A stretch of 64,000 nucleotides of DNA from an uncultured Acidimicrobiales bacterium (GTDB lineage Bacteria; Actinomycetota; Acidimicrobiia; Acidimicrobiales; SZUA-35): NCBI GenBank assembly GCA_937997485.1, contig CALKTH010000004.1:46382-110381 (forward strand), read 5' to 3'. Under the pieces are notes generated by a model. It was not told the origin of the DNA, made no database searches, and saw only the letters and a list, made by a program, of their open reading frames with translations. This document shows positions 9,097 through 17,701 of this stretch, piece by piece. Numbering within the stretch: the stretch's first letter is position 1; the number at the start of each line of letters is the position of its first letter. Both the position numbers and the translations under genes were made by a program.

Positions 9097-9594
9097 ATGA
9101 CAGTCGAAATGGAGTTGGTCGGCGTCAGAGTGCAGATGCCTGCGAACGCACCCATTCTCCTCCTTCGGGAGACGAGCGGGTCCAAGCGAACCGTGCCGAT
9201 CTACATCGGTGGACCCGAAGCGCACGCCATCGATCTCGCTCTTTCTGAGACCAAGATGGCACGGCCCATGACCCACGATCTGGTCGTGCTGTTGCTGGAG
9301 CAGCTTGGAGCGAAGTTGGAGCGGGTGGTGATCACCGAACTCCGTCAGGGAACGTTCTACGCCGACATCTTTCTGCGTGATCGTGGCGGAGAGGTGTCCA
9401 CACTCTCGGTCCGGCCGAGTGACGCTGTGGCCCTCGCGGCGCGCACGGGAACGCCGATCTTTGCCGAGGAAGCCTTGGTGGAAGATGCTGGTATCGAAGA
9501 CGACGATCCGGAAGACGTGGCCAACGAGGAAGAGATCGTGGAGGAACTCAGGCGCTTCCTCGACGACGTGAACCCCGACGACTTCAAGTCCTAA
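9097..9594 (+). CDS. Bifunctional nuclease family protein (DUF151)
   Basis: 165 aa from the preferred ATG. The core is typical of the family: VPIYIGGPEAHAIDLAL, RPMTHDLVVLLLEQLGA, TFYADIFL and RPSDAVALAARTGTPIFAEE. Plant and bacterial homologues have RNase and DNase activity, and the mycobacterial homologue (Rv1829) sits in the same position after ftsR. The last 30 residues are acidic (EDDDPEDVANEEE), a common tail in this family. Activity has not been shown for this subgroup. Confidence 0.9.
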   Translation: MTVEMELVGVRVQMPANAPILLLRETSGSKRTVPIYIGGPEAHAIDLALSETKMARPMTHDLVVLLLEQLGAKLERVVITELRQGTFYADIFLRDRGGEVSTLSVRPSDAVALAARTGTPIFAEEALVEDAGIEDDDPEDVANEEEIVEELRRFLDDVNPDDFKS

Positions 9595-9604
9595 CCAAGC
9601 GGCC

Positions 9605-10684
9605 TCAACGCGGGGTAACGATCTCAGACACGGCCAAGTCGTTGACGGCGGTGGCGATGCGAGCAACGCTCGTCGTGACGAAACGCTCAACGCTGGGGTT
9701 CGATCGCTGACGCTGGGCGAGGAGCAGGACCGCAAGCCCTGGCAGCACCATGCCCAAGCGATAGCGGTGCCAGGTCGTTGCTGCGTCTTGGCCCCGAGCA
9801 AGGCCGTACTCGGCCACCACGGCCGCTTCGATCTCGCGCCGGCGATTCGGCACGACGCTGGTCGCCATCATCCAGGCAAGATCGGCCTCGCCGAATTGCA
9901 CCGCGATCTGCTGCCAGTCGAACAGGACGGCTCGCGCCATTTGGCCGGAGCGAGGGCGAACGCCGCTCTCCGGCGCCTTCTCGAAACAGAGATTGTCGGC
10001 TCGTGGGTCGCCGTGGCAGAGGGTCGAGCCGGGCTCGGCGATGAAGGCAGCAACCAGGCGGTCCCTTGCCGCAGCGAGATCCCGAAGGGCATCGAGCGGA
10101 GCGGACTGGAGGGCGCGCAGCCCTTCGAGTTCTGCGATGGCGGCGAGCCCTCGCTCGAGTCCGGCAACGGGGAGGTGGCGTGGCGTGTGGTGGCGTAGCG
10201 AGATGTGTGCGAGGTCTGGATGGTCGAGAGCATCGCCCCTCCAGGCATCGTGGAGCGCTGCGAGCTCGGCGGTCACAGCGAGAACGTCTGCGGGCTCGAG
10301 GCCATCCATCTGGTCGACCCAGCGTTGGGCTGACAGGTCTTCGAGCACGGCATCGACGGAGCCGTCAGCGTTGGTTCGCTCCCCGAACCAGTGGGCATGA
10401 CGGACCTGTGGTGACCGAGGGAGGAGGTGTTGGTAGGCGAGCGTCTCCCTTGCCACCGCTCCGCTTTGCACGGCGGAGCGGCCGTTGGCGTCGGATCGGG
10501 TGGACTTGATGGCCACGCTCCGGAGCGGCGTCGGGTGCCCCGGTGGTGCGAACGGCTCGGCGAAGGTGGCTCGAAAAACCGTGCTGAAGACACCACGGTC
10601 GGCGTCGACGCCGGAGGTCTTGACCACCACCGGCGGGTTCGGCCAGACCGTCGCCAGCACAGCGTGTGCCTCGTCAACGTTCAT
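9605..10684 (-). CDS. Aminoglycoside phosphotransferase-fold (APH) kinase
   Basis: 359 aa from the ATG at 10684, which has GGGGAG 8 bases upstream; longer upstream starts would run through the promoter region of the divergent merR gene. The kinase core is clear: the catalytic loop STLCHGDPRADNLCFE holds the Brenner HxDxxxxN pattern, and VLFDWQQ supplies the metal-binding Asp. Most chromosomal members of this fold phosphorylate small metabolites, and drug resistance should not be assumed. The gene is inserted between DUF151 and merR, which are adjacent in mycobacteria. Confidence 0.85.
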   Translation of the reverse strand: MNVDEAHAVLATVWPNPPVVVKTSGVDADRGVFSTVFRATFAEPFAPPGHPTPLRSVAIKSTRSDANGRSAVQSGAVARETLAYQHLLPRSPQVRHAHWFGERTNADGSVDAVLEDLSAQRWVDQMDGLEPADVLAVTAELAALHDAWRGDALDHPDLAHISLRHHTPRHLPVAGLERGLAAIAELEGLRALQSAPLDALRDLAAARDRLVAAFIAEPGSTLCHGDPRADNLCFEKAPESGVRPRSGQMARAVLFDWQQIAVQFGEADLAWMMATSVVPNRRREIEAAVVAEYGLARGQDAATTWHRYRLGMVLPGLAVLLLAQRQRSNPSVERFVTTSVARIATAVNDLAVSEIVTPR

Positions 10685-10757
10685 CGGCGCTCCCCATCCA
10701 TCCGACGAGTGTGCCCCGTCTCGGCCCATTGTGACGATTGTGTGTCGCAATCGCGCG

Positions 10758-10790
10758 CTGCGCGCGCAGTCGTTGACTCGGCGCGCGCAG
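10758..10790. repeat. GC-alternating palindrome and half repeat in divergent promoter region
   Basis: CTGCGCGCGCAG (10758-10769) is a perfect 12-bp palindrome. GCGCGCGCAG recurs at 10781-10790. They flank the TTGACT -35 box of the merR promoter, so they could be a regulator site or simply Z-prone alternating sequence. Confidence 0.4.
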
Positions 10791-10801
10791 GACCGTAGGT
10801 T
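10773..10801 (+). promoter_or_regulatory. Sigma70-type promoter of the second merR gene
   Basis: -35 TTGACT at 10773-10778, 17-bp spacer, -10 TAGGTT at 10796-10801. Start of transcription is expected near 10808. This gives a leader of about 59 bases, unlike the leaderless genes around it. Confidence 0.65.
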
Positions 10802-10814
10802 TCCTTGCGTCGGT

Positions 10815-10836
10815 GTAATTACTGCCGAATAATTAC
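10815..10836. promoter_or_regulatory. AT-rich inverted repeat, likely operator
   Basis: GTAATTA (10815-10821) and TAATTAC (10830-10836) are perfect inverted 7-mers with an 8-bp spacer. They lie about 8-29 bases after the predicted transcription start and stand out in a high-GC region. Autoregulation by the encoded MerR protein is a reasonable guess. Confidence 0.5.
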
Positions 10837-10866
10837 CTGGATGTTCGCTGCGTGAGGACGAATGCC

Positions 10867-11340
10867 ATGCCCAAGAATGCACAATCGCTGACGGCGAGCT
10901 ATAGCGGAAAACGAACCGCTGAGATCGTCGGCATCACCTACCGCCAACTCGACTACTGGGCGCGCACGGATCTCGTGCGCCCCTCAGTCACCGATGCCTC
11001 GGGCAGCGGAACGCGCCGGAAGTACAGCTACCAGGACCTGCTCGAGCTCAAGGTCATCAAGACGCTGCTCGACTCCGGTATTCGGTTGGAGTCGGTGCGC
11101 GAAGCGTTCAACTACTTCCGTGACCACCTGGGTGATGACATTGCGTCAGCGAACCTGGTGATCAACGGTGCCAAATCCGTCGTGACGAACAGCGGCCAGG
11201 AACTCGTCGACATCCTCCAGCAGGGCCAGGGTGTGCTGAACATTCTTCCGCTTGCTGGCGTGAAGGATGAGATCGACGCCGCGATCATTGAGCTCTTCCC
11301 CGGAGAGAAGAACGCAACCGCCACTCGCGTGGCGGGCTGA
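10867..11340 (+). CDS. MerR-family regulator (Rv1830-like)
   Basis: 157 aa. The ATG at 10867 is preferred because GAGGA lies 8 bases before it; a GTG at 10852 in the same frame is possible. Residues 10-75 are a MerR helix-turn-helix (KRTAEIVGITYRQLDYWARTDLVRPS, RKYSYQDLLELKVIKTLLDSG). The C-terminal part (NLVINGAKSVV, LVDILQQGQGVLNILPL) matches the actinobacterial Rv1830 group. No metal-binding Cys is seen. Together with ftsR and DUF151 it forms a conserved cell-division and metabolism neighbourhood. Confidence 0.88.
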   Translation: MPKNAQSLTASYSGKRTAEIVGITYRQLDYWARTDLVRPSVTDASGSGTRRKYSYQDLLELKVIKTLLDSGIRLESVREAFNYFRDHLGDDIASANLVINGAKSVVTNSGQELVDILQQGQGVLNILPLAGVKDEIDAAIIELFPGEKNATATRVAG

Positions 11341-11372
11341 ACTCGCTCCGAGCCGGTCGAGCCCGGTCGAGT

Positions 11373-11409
11373 CTGACCAGTCGAAACTGGTCGAATCGAG
11401 ACTGGTCAG
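11373..11409. terminator. Inverted repeat between convergent genes, probable two-way terminator
   Basis: CTGACCAGT (11373-11381) pairs with ACTGGTCAG (11401-11409). An inner hairpin GACCAGT, loop CGAA, ACTGGTC uses 11375-11392. There is no U tract. It lies at the merged 3' ends of merR and the class II aldolase gene. Confidence 0.45.
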
Positions 11410-12209
11410 TCGAAGAGGTCTGGCTCTTCTTTGGTGATCCAGTCCCACAGGGGCTGGAAGCTGAACCAGCCGGCGCTGTGCGAGCCCACCTGGGTTGAGG
11501 TGTGCTTCGCCATCTCGGACTCGATCAACACGGGCTCCATGCCCTGCACTTGCGCCACCTGGAGCTGCGCCTGGCAGGTGCGCTCCATCGTGATGAACCA
11601 GAACGCCGCCTCATCGACCGAATGGCCAACGGTGAGGTTGCCGTGGTTGCTGAGAATCGCAGCCTTCCGATGGCCCAGGGCGTCGGCGATGCGGTCACCT
11701 TCGCCGAGATCAAGCACCACACCGGTGGAGTCGTCGAACACGGCGTGATCGTCGTAGAACGCACAAGCATCTTGTGTCAGCGGTTGCAGCGGCTGGCGGA
11801 ATGATGACCAGGCCTTGCCGTAGATCGAGTGGGCGTGGGCTGCAGCGACCACGTCGGGCCGAGCGGCATGGATGCGGGAGTGAATAGCGAACGCAGCCCC
11901 GTTGACCGGCCGGTCACCAACCACCACCTCGCCATCGTGATCCACACAGATGAGGTCAGATACACGGATGTGCTTGAAGTTCATCCCGAACGGGTTGACC
12001 CAGAAGCGGTCGGGGTCTTCAGGATCTCGAGCGGTGATGTGGCCAGCCACACCTTCATCGAAGCCAAAGCGGCCGAACAGGCGGAAGGCAGCGGCGAGGC
12101 GTTCCTTGCGGTGCTGGCGCTCTGCCTCGAGGTCATCAAACACCGGCGGTCGAGGGACCTTCATGGTCTCCGGTGCAGGTGCGGCGGGTGCGGTGTCCAG
12201 ATCAGTCAT
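11406..12209 (-). CDS. Class II aldolase/adducin-family protein
   Basis: 267 aa from the ATG at 12209 (AGGGGA upstream). The fold uses a zinc held by three His. Here HAHSIYGKAW gives the H-x-H pair and NHGNLTVG the third region, with EGVAGHITARDP as the N-terminal phosphate loop. Members act as sugar-phosphate aldolases, decarboxylases or dehydratases, and this subgroup is often annotated without a substrate. The leading 25 residues are Ala/Pro-rich. A TAGCGT -10 box (12239-12244, minus strand) implies a leader of about 23 bases. Confidence 0.85.
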   Translation of the reverse strand: MTDLDTAPAAPAPETMKVPRPPVFDDLEAERQHRKERLAAAFRLFGRFGFDEGVAGHITARDPEDPDRFWVNPFGMNFKHIRVSDLICVDHDGEVVVGDRPVNGAAFAIHSRIHAARPDVVAAAHAHSIYGKAWSSFRQPLQPLTQDACAFYDDHAVFDDSTGVVLDLGEGDRIADALGHRKAAILSNHGNLTVGHSVDEAAFWFITMERTCQAQLQVAQVQGMEPVLIESEMAKHTSTQVGSHSAGWFSFQPLWDWITKEEPDLFD

Positions 12210-12314
12210 GCGTGTCCCCTGAGAACGTCGTTCTGCCCACGCTAGACCGAGCGAGGTCCGTCGACGAAACGCCCAGCATGGAAACATGGCGGCGGCCCAC
12301 GGTCGCTGTGGCGG

Positions 12315-13808
12315 CTATGCCTCAGGCTCGGCGCTTGGCGGCCCTGTGGCGCTGCCCTTTGGCCAGGCACCCTCGTCGTCAGCGTCCATCCAGAGAACGG
12401 CCTGGTTCTTGCCCTTGGCTTTTGCGGTGTAAAGCGCTCGGTCCGAGCGCTCGAAGGTTCGCTCGCTCGGATCACCGGCGCGATGAAGGGCAACCCCAGC
12501 GCTGAGGGTCGTTCCCGTCGAACGATCCGCCCAACCGACGAGCACACGATCAGCAACGGCGAGCGGATCGGCATGCGCACGCCGAGCCACGATGAGGAAC
12601 TCGTCGCCACCGAGCCGGGCCGAGGTGTCGGAGTCGCGAAGACAATCGTGCAGGTGAGCGCTGAGGTCCTGTAGCACCGCATCGCCAGCGGCATGGCCCT
12701 GGGTGTCGTTCACGCTCTTGAAGCCATCGAGGGCGAGCACGATCAGTGCATCGCCTGGCGCAAGCGACTTGAGCAGCGCGTCGGCGTGCTTGCGATTGCC
12801 CATGCCCGTCAGTTCGTCACGAGTGTTGGCCCGTGAGAGCTCATCGATCACGAAGAGGTGTTCGATCGCAATGCCGATCTGGACGCCGAAGAGGCGAGCG
12901 AGATCGAGCGTGAATTCCGGGTCGTTCGTCGGCACCGGGTACACGAGCACCGCACCGGCCGGTGCTTCGGCGGCGGGGAGGGGAAGGACGAGCATCGTGC
13001 CGTTGGTGCCGGTTGGGACCATTCGAGGTTCGTCACCGTTGATGGTCTCGCTGACCAGCCGGGCGACGGCCGGGGCCGGTTCCTTGTCGTTCGTCGGGCC
13101 GAGGCTGACGGGCAAGAGATTGCCCAGAGAGTCGCGCAGCACCACAGTGGAGCGTTCGACGTCGAAGATTTCCCGGGCCGCAACCGCGACCTGGTTTGCT
13201 GCCTGCTGGAGCGAGCCAGGACGGCGGAAGCGGCGGAGCACTTCCTCGAGACGAGCCAGCCGTTCGAGACGTTCTTGACCCTGGCTGTCAGCGGTGCGCG
13301 AGCGGTCGACCAAAGCGGAGACGAGCTCGGCAACGAGGGCGGCAATCGGGACCGCGACGAGGGGCAGAGCGAGGGAGATGCGGTCCGGCGCCCGCTGCTG
13401 GGCGATGAGGAGCACCACCAGCACGATGGGCGCCAGCACCAAGGGGAGCCCGGGTGAGAGGGCGATCCCTACGTAGGTGAGAATGAGCACAGCAACCAGG
13501 ACAAGGCCGATCGAGGCATCGATCGAGGCCTGGGCGATGTCAGCTTGAAGCACCGCGAGCAGGAGTGCGGCCGCCACGATGGCGGCCGGGAGTGACCGTT
13601 TCGGCGCCTCCCATGACTCGATGGGCGTGCGCAGGCTTACCGCACCCAGGGCCAGGAGGACGAAGGTGAGCGAGGCCATGATCGCCGTGGCCGCCGTCGT
13701 TCCGCCGGCGGGGCGGGTCACCCAGTCCAGGAGCGCGAGGAAGCCAGCACTGGCGAAGAGGACGGCAGCAGACGCCCGATATGTCCTTGACCAGAGAAAC
13801 TCCGCCAT
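12315..13808 (-). CDS. Membrane GAF-GGDEF diguanylate cyclase
   Basis: 497 aa from the ATG at 13808; an upstream in-frame extension would overlap the divergent promoter. The first 160 residues hold five to six membrane helices. A coiled stretch and a GAF-like domain follow (about 185-330), then a GGDEF domain at about 340-490 with RLGGDEFLIVAR and DELTGMGNRKHAD intact, so synthesis of c-di-GMP is expected. The inhibitory RxxD site was not identified with confidence. The signal sensed by the GAF domain is unknown. Confidence 0.88.
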   Translation of the reverse strand: MAEFLWSRTYRASAAVLFASAGFLALLDWVTRPAGGTTAATAIMASLTFVLLALGAVSLRTPIESWEAPKRSLPAAIVAAALLLAVLQADIAQASIDASIGLVLVAVLILTYVGIALSPGLPLVLAPIVLVVLLIAQQRAPDRISLALPLVAVPIAALVAELVSALVDRSRTADSQGQERLERLARLEEVLRRFRRPGSLQQAANQVAVAAREIFDVERSTVVLRDSLGNLLPVSLGPTNDKEPAPAVARLVSETINGDEPRMVPTGTNGTMLVLPLPAAEAPAGAVLVYPVPTNDPEFTLDLARLFGVQIGIAIEHLFVIDELSRANTRDELTGMGNRKHADALLKSLAPGDALIVLALDGFKSVNDTQGHAAGDAVLQDLSAHLHDCLRDSDTSARLGGDEFLIVARRAHADPLAVADRVLVGWADRSTGTTLSAGVALHRAGDPSERTFERSDRALYTAKAKGKNQAVLWMDADDEGAWPKGSATGPPSAEPEA

Positions 13809-13963
13809 CGCAACTTTCTGTGTGTCGTCGACGAACGGCAATTCGTCGGACGACTCACGTCTCCCGCATGACCACACAACGTGCGAGCAAAGGTACCGCG
13901 GGTGGTTTCCGGGGGGAAGAATGGTTGATAGGTCGATATCTGGTCCTGTGACGTTGCACGTCG

Positions 13964-13969
13964 TACCCT
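13964..13969 (+). promoter_or_regulatory. -10 box, leaderless hydrolase mRNA
   Basis: TACCCT, 8 bases, then ATG at 13978. Confidence 0.55.
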
Positions 13970-13977
13970 CCCGAGCC

Positions 13978-14691
13978 ATGCGTGTGCATCTCGAATCCAG
14001 CGACCCATCTGCGGACGGCTCTGCGCCGGCCATCGTGTTCCTTCACGGCGTCGGCTCATCGGCCGCCACATGGCAGAACGTGATGGCGTTGCTCGACGAC
14101 CGCTACGCAGTTGCTGCGTTTGACCTTCTGGGACACGGCAGCTCCCCGGTTTTGGACGACCCGGCGGAGTACACCCGGGACCGAGCACTCGATGACCTGG
14201 ACGAGGTCATCGCGTCGCTGCGGACCAGCGGACGTGGGCCCGTCGTCTTGGTCGGACACTCTCTGGGTGGCTACCTGTCGCTCGCTCACGCTGCGACGCG
14301 AACGTGGGGCAACGACGAGCGGGCGGCGCGGGGCGTCATCGTGCTGAACACCGGCCCTGGTTTCCGAGACCCGGAGAAGCGCGCGGCATGGAACGAACGG
14401 TCACGACGCAATGCGCACCGGTTCGGCGTGCCTGAGCAGGCGGCCGAACTGAACATCCAGGAAGACGGCGTCGTGATGGAGCGCTTGGCCGAGATGACCG
14501 TGCCAACCCTCGTCTTGGCCGGCGATGCCGACCGACCGGAGTACAGCGGCGCCGGTCAGTACCTGGAACGCAAGATGCCGAACGGAGCCTTCATCTCCGT
14601 CGCCGGTGGCGAGCACGCCATGCACGAGGAATCTCACGCGCAGGAAGTGGCCGACATCATCGACGAGTTCGTCCAATCCCTTCAAGGCTGA
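13978..14691 (+). CDS. Alpha/beta-fold hydrolase
   Basis: 237 aa. FLHGVGSSAATW forms the oxyanion region, VGHSLGGYLSL the nucleophile elbow with the catalytic Ser, LVLAGDADRPEY the acid region, and GGEHAMHEES the catalytic His. The frame stays open 133 codons upstream, but that part overlaps the divergent GGDEF gene on the other strand and the -10 box fixes the ATG at 13978. The substrate is unknown. Confidence 0.87.
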   Translation: MRVHLESSDPSADGSAPAIVFLHGVGSSAATWQNVMALLDDRYAVAAFDLLGHGSSPVLDDPAEYTRDRALDDLDEVIASLRTSGRGPVVLVGHSLGGYLSLAHAATRTWGNDERAARGVIVLNTGPGFRDPEKRAAWNERSRRNAHRFGVPEQAAELNIQEDGVVMERLAEMTVPTLVLAGDADRPEYSGAGQYLERKMPNGAFISVAGGEHAMHEESHAQEVADIIDEFVQSLQG

Positions 14692-14739
14692 TGGGGTTGC
14701 GAGCCTGCGCCGATCGTTCGGGGAAACCGATCTGTCCGG

Positions 14740-15435
14740 TCAGTCAGGCGGCGGCGTATCGGCCGTGAGCGGGCCGGTGTGTGCCGCATCATTGAACGAG
14801 CGCACGACCCACCCCTCGTCGGTAACGACGAGATGGCTGATGGCGCCGTTGCGTGAGCCCATCGTCCGGAACATGTTGATCCTGAAGGCATGGCCCAACA
14901 GCGCGCCGATCACGCCACCGTGGCAAAACACCGCCACCATCTCGTCGGGGTGTGCCGCCGCAATCTTCTGGATTGCCCCAACAGTGCGGGCCTCGAAAAT
15001 GGCGTTGGTTTCGGCGCCCTCGATCTCGCCCCACTCCAGATTGGCCCGCATGGCGAGCGCCTGCGGGTGCCCTTCCGCTGACATCTTGCGGAACGTGCCG
15101 CCCTCGCCAACACCCAGGTACACCTCTCGGACATCCGGCTCGATGCGGACCTCGAGCCCGGTGTGTGCCGCAAGGGGAGCAGCGGTTTGCTGGGTTCGAG
15201 TCAACGTGGATGCGTAGATCGCAGAGATCGGCTCGTCCTTGAGGCGTTCGCCGACGCAGTCCGCCTGATAGAGCCCGAGCGGCGACAGGGGTGGATCGCC
15301 ATGGCCATCCACGAGGGTAAAGGGTTGCCCCTCGAGATACGGGGCCGACTGCCCGTGACGCACCAGCACGATCTGGCAGGCGCCCGGTGGCGGTTCGAAG
15401 AAGGTCTGCGGGTAGCTCTTGGGAGTGTCGCTCAT
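14740..15435 (-). CDS. Histidine phosphatase (phosphoglycerate-mutase fold)
   Basis: 231 aa. VLVRHGQSAPY holds the RHG motif with the phosphohistidine, STLTRTQQTAAPL the second Arg, and VAVFCHGGVIGALLG the second catalytic His. It points toward the hydrolase gene and is divergent to the S9 peptidase gene. On the minus strand TACGTT (15445-15450) lies 9 bases before the ATG. The substrate is unknown. Confidence 0.88.
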   Translation of the reverse strand: MSDTPKSYPQTFFEPPPGACQIVLVRHGQSAPYLEGQPFTLVDGHGDPPLSPLGLYQADCVGERLKDEPISAIYASTLTRTQQTAAPLAAHTGLEVRIEPDVREVYLGVGEGGTFRKMSAEGHPQALAMRANLEWGEIEGAETNAIFEARTVGAIQKIAAAHPDEMVAVFCHGGVIGALLGHAFRINMFRTMGSRNGAISHLVVTDEGWVVRSFNDAAHTGPLTADTPPPD

Positions 15436-15461
15436 CGGGAACGGAACGTAGTGGACGTGCG

Positions 15462-15467
15462 TAGCAT
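15462..15467 (+). promoter_or_regulatory. -10 box, leaderless S9 peptidase mRNA
   Basis: TAGCAT, 8 bases, then ATG at 15476. Confidence 0.55.
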
Positions 15468-15475
15468 CGGCAGCA

Positions 15476-17590
15476 ATGAATGCTGAAGCGATGGGTTTTG
15501 GAGACGTTCCCGCACCACCGACACTCCCCGAGGTCGATCACGAACCGGTCGTTCGAGAACTCTGGGGGGAGACGGTCGTCGATGAGCTGGCCTGGCTGCG
15601 AGAGAGCGACGATCCCGCGGTGCTCGCCCTGCTCGAGGAAGAGAACGCCCACGTGGATGCGGTGCTGTCGTCCCACGCAGACCTGCCTGACACGATCTTC
15701 GGTGAGTTCAAGAACCGGATCAAAGAGACGGATCTTTCCGTGCCTGTCGAAAAGGATGGGTGGTCCTACTACGCCCGGACTGAAGAGGGCTTGGAGTACA
15801 CGATTCACTGCCGCAAGCCAGTCCCGGTCGGAACCGTCGGCCCGGTGGCAGACGTCAGCGAGAACGCCGCACAAGAGCACATCCTGTTGGACGAGAACGT
15901 CGAGTCCGCTCCGCACGACTTCTTCGAGCTCGGTGTCTTCGAGCTTTCGCCTGATCACCAGCTCCTCCTCTGGGGAAGCGACACCACCGGCGAGGAACGC
16001 TTCCGGGCGGTGGTTCGAGATCTTTCCTCCGGGAAGGAACTGAGTGACGAGCTGTTCGACCTCAGCTACGGATCGGCGTGGGCCCTCGACAACCGCACCT
16101 TTTTCTATATCCGCCCTGACGACGCCAATCGGCCGTACCAGGTCTGGCGGCACGAGCTTGGCACGTCACAAGCGGACGACGTCCTGGTGTTCGAGGAGTC
16201 AGACGAGGCGTACTTCGTCGGCGTGGGACGAGAGCGGGACGACTCCTACATCCAGATCTCTGTTGGCTCTGCGGTCACGGATGAGACGTGGCTGATTCCA
16301 GCCGACGTGCCCGATGCAGCGCCGCGCTGCCTGCAGCCACGTCGGCACGGAATCGAATACGCCGCCTCTCACCAGGGCGATCGATTCATCATCCATACGA
16401 ACGAGAACGCCGAGAACTTCAAACTCGTCGAGGCACCCGAAGCGACGCCAGGGAGTGAGCACTGGGTCGACCTCATCCCGCACCGGCCAGACGTCAATCT
16501 CGCAGGCTTCGATGCGCTCCGAGACCACCTGGTGCTGTTCGAACGCGTCGACGCGACGATGCGCATGCGAGTTCGGGCATGGGAGACGGGTGATGAACAC
16601 ATCGTCGAGCAGGCCGAACCCGTGTCGAGCGTGTGGGCAGGCGCGAACCCCACGGCTGACACGTCCGTCTATCGCTACGGCTACAGCAGCATGGTCTCTC
16701 CGGCCGCGGTCATGCTCTACGACCTCGAGACACGAGAGCGCACGGTCTTGAAGGAGACCGAAGTCCTGGGCGGATTCGACGCGTCGGATTACGAGACAAA
16801 ACGAGAGTGGGCGGTGGCGGACGACGGCACCCGCGTGCCAATGAGTCTCGTCTGGAAGAAGGATCGTCCCGCCGGTCCCGGCCCGGCGGTCATCGGCGCG
16901 TACGGCGCCTACGAGATCTCAAGTGATCCCACGTTCTCGGCCGCACGCCTCTCGTTGCTCGATCGAGGCTTCGTCGTTGCCATTGCCCACGTGCGAGGCG
17001 GCGGCGAGATGGGACGGCCCTGGTATCTGGACGGAAAGTTCGAGCACAAGCCCAACACGTTCTCCGACACCGTTGCCTGTGCGCGCCATCTGATTGACGA
17101 AGGCTGGACCACTCCAGCGCAGCTTGGTGTGCGGGGAGGCTCGGCCGGCGGGCTCCTCGTCGGCGCCACGATCAATCTTGCTCCCGAGCTCTTCGGCGCT
17201 GCCGTCGCTCAGGTCGCGTTCGTCGACTCCCTCAACACGATCCTCGATCCGAGCTTGCCGCTCACGGTCACTGAGTGGGAGGAGTGGGGCAATCCCGCCG
17301 AGTCGGAAGAGATTTATCGGGTCATGCGCTCGTACACGCCTTACGAGAACGTGCAGGCAGCGCCCTATCCCGCCATTTACGCCTCGGGTGGTTTGAACGA
17401 CTCCCGGGTCGGCTACTGGGAACCGGCGAAGTGGGTCCACCGTCTGCGGGAGGTCACCACGGGGAACAAGCCGATCGTGCTCCACACTGACCTTGGTGCG
17501 GGCCATGGGGGACCGTCGGGCCGCTATGAGTCCTGGCGAGACGAAGCACGGGTCCTGACCTTCCTCCTCATCGCCCTTGGTGCGGCGTAG
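15476..17590 (+). CDS. Prolyl-oligopeptidase-family serine peptidase (S9A, oligopeptidase B-like)
   Basis: 704 aa, normal length. The N-terminal two thirds is the beta-propeller gate, and the catalytic domain begins near residue 440. The triad is visible: Ser in GVRGGSAGGLLVG, Asp in the NDSRVGYWEPAKW region and His in DLGAGHGGPSGRY. No signal peptide is seen, so it acts in the cytoplasm on short peptides. It lies directly upstream of arc, which suggests it may trim proteasome products. That link is inference. Confidence 0.93.
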   Translation: MNAEAMGFGDVPAPPTLPEVDHEPVVRELWGETVVDELAWLRESDDPAVLALLEEENAHVDAVLSSHADLPDTIFGEFKNRIKETDLSVPVEKDGWSYYARTEEGLEYTIHCRKPVPVGTVGPVADVSENAAQEHILLDENVESAPHDFFELGVFELSPDHQLLLWGSDTTGEERFRAVVRDLSSGKELSDELFDLSYGSAWALDNRTFFYIRPDDANRPYQVWRHELGTSQADDVLVFEESDEAYFVGVGRERDDSYIQISVGSAVTDETWLIPADVPDAAPRCLQPRRHGIEYAASHQGDRFIIHTNENAENFKLVEAPEATPGSEHWVDLIPHRPDVNLAGFDALRDHLVLFERVDATMRMRVRAWETGDEHIVEQAEPVSSVWAGANPTADTSVYRYGYSSMVSPAAVMLYDLETRERTVLKETEVLGGFDASDYETKREWAVADDGTRVPMSLVWKKDRPAGPGPAVIGAYGAYEISSDPTFSAARLSLLDRGFVVAIAHVRGGGEMGRPWYLDGKFEHKPNTFSDTVACARHLIDEGWTTPAQLGVRGGSAGGLLVGATINLAPELFGAAVAQVAFVDSLNTILDPSLPLTVTEWEEWGNPAESEEIYRVMRSYTPYENVQAAPYPAIYASGGLNDSRVGYWEPAKWVHRLREVTTGNKPIVLHTDLGAGHGGPSGRYESWRDEARVLTFLLIALGAA

Positions 17591-17627
17591 ATCGATGGCT
17601 TGAGCGACCACTGGGGGGAGCGAGACT

Positions 17628-17665
17628 TCCCCCGAACCCGTTCTCCGCGAGCGGGGGAGTCCGGC
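17628..17665 (+). terminator. Possible hairpin between the S9 peptidase and arc genes
   Basis: CCCCCG near 17630 pairs with CGGGGG near 17651, extended outward by GACT and AGTC with one bulged base. There is no U tract. It sits before the arc promoter. Confidence 0.35.
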
Positions 17666-17671
17666 TAGGGT
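17666..17671 (+). promoter_or_regulatory. -10 box of the arc-dop-pup operon
   Basis: TAGGGT, about 30 bases before the arc start. This transcript has a short leader with GGAGG, unlike the leaderless genes. Confidence 0.5.
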
Positions 17672-17701
17672 CCGGAGACGGCTCCTGCTGGAGGTAGATC
17701 G

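Noticed and set aside
12223..12233. SOS box GAACGTCGTTC before the class II aldolase
   Set aside because: The actinobacterial LexA site needs GAAC and GTTC four bases apart; here the gap is three.
14789..16153. Reverse-strand ORF of 454 codons
   Set aside because: It overlaps the histidine phosphatase in another frame and the S9 peptidase, and has no motif.
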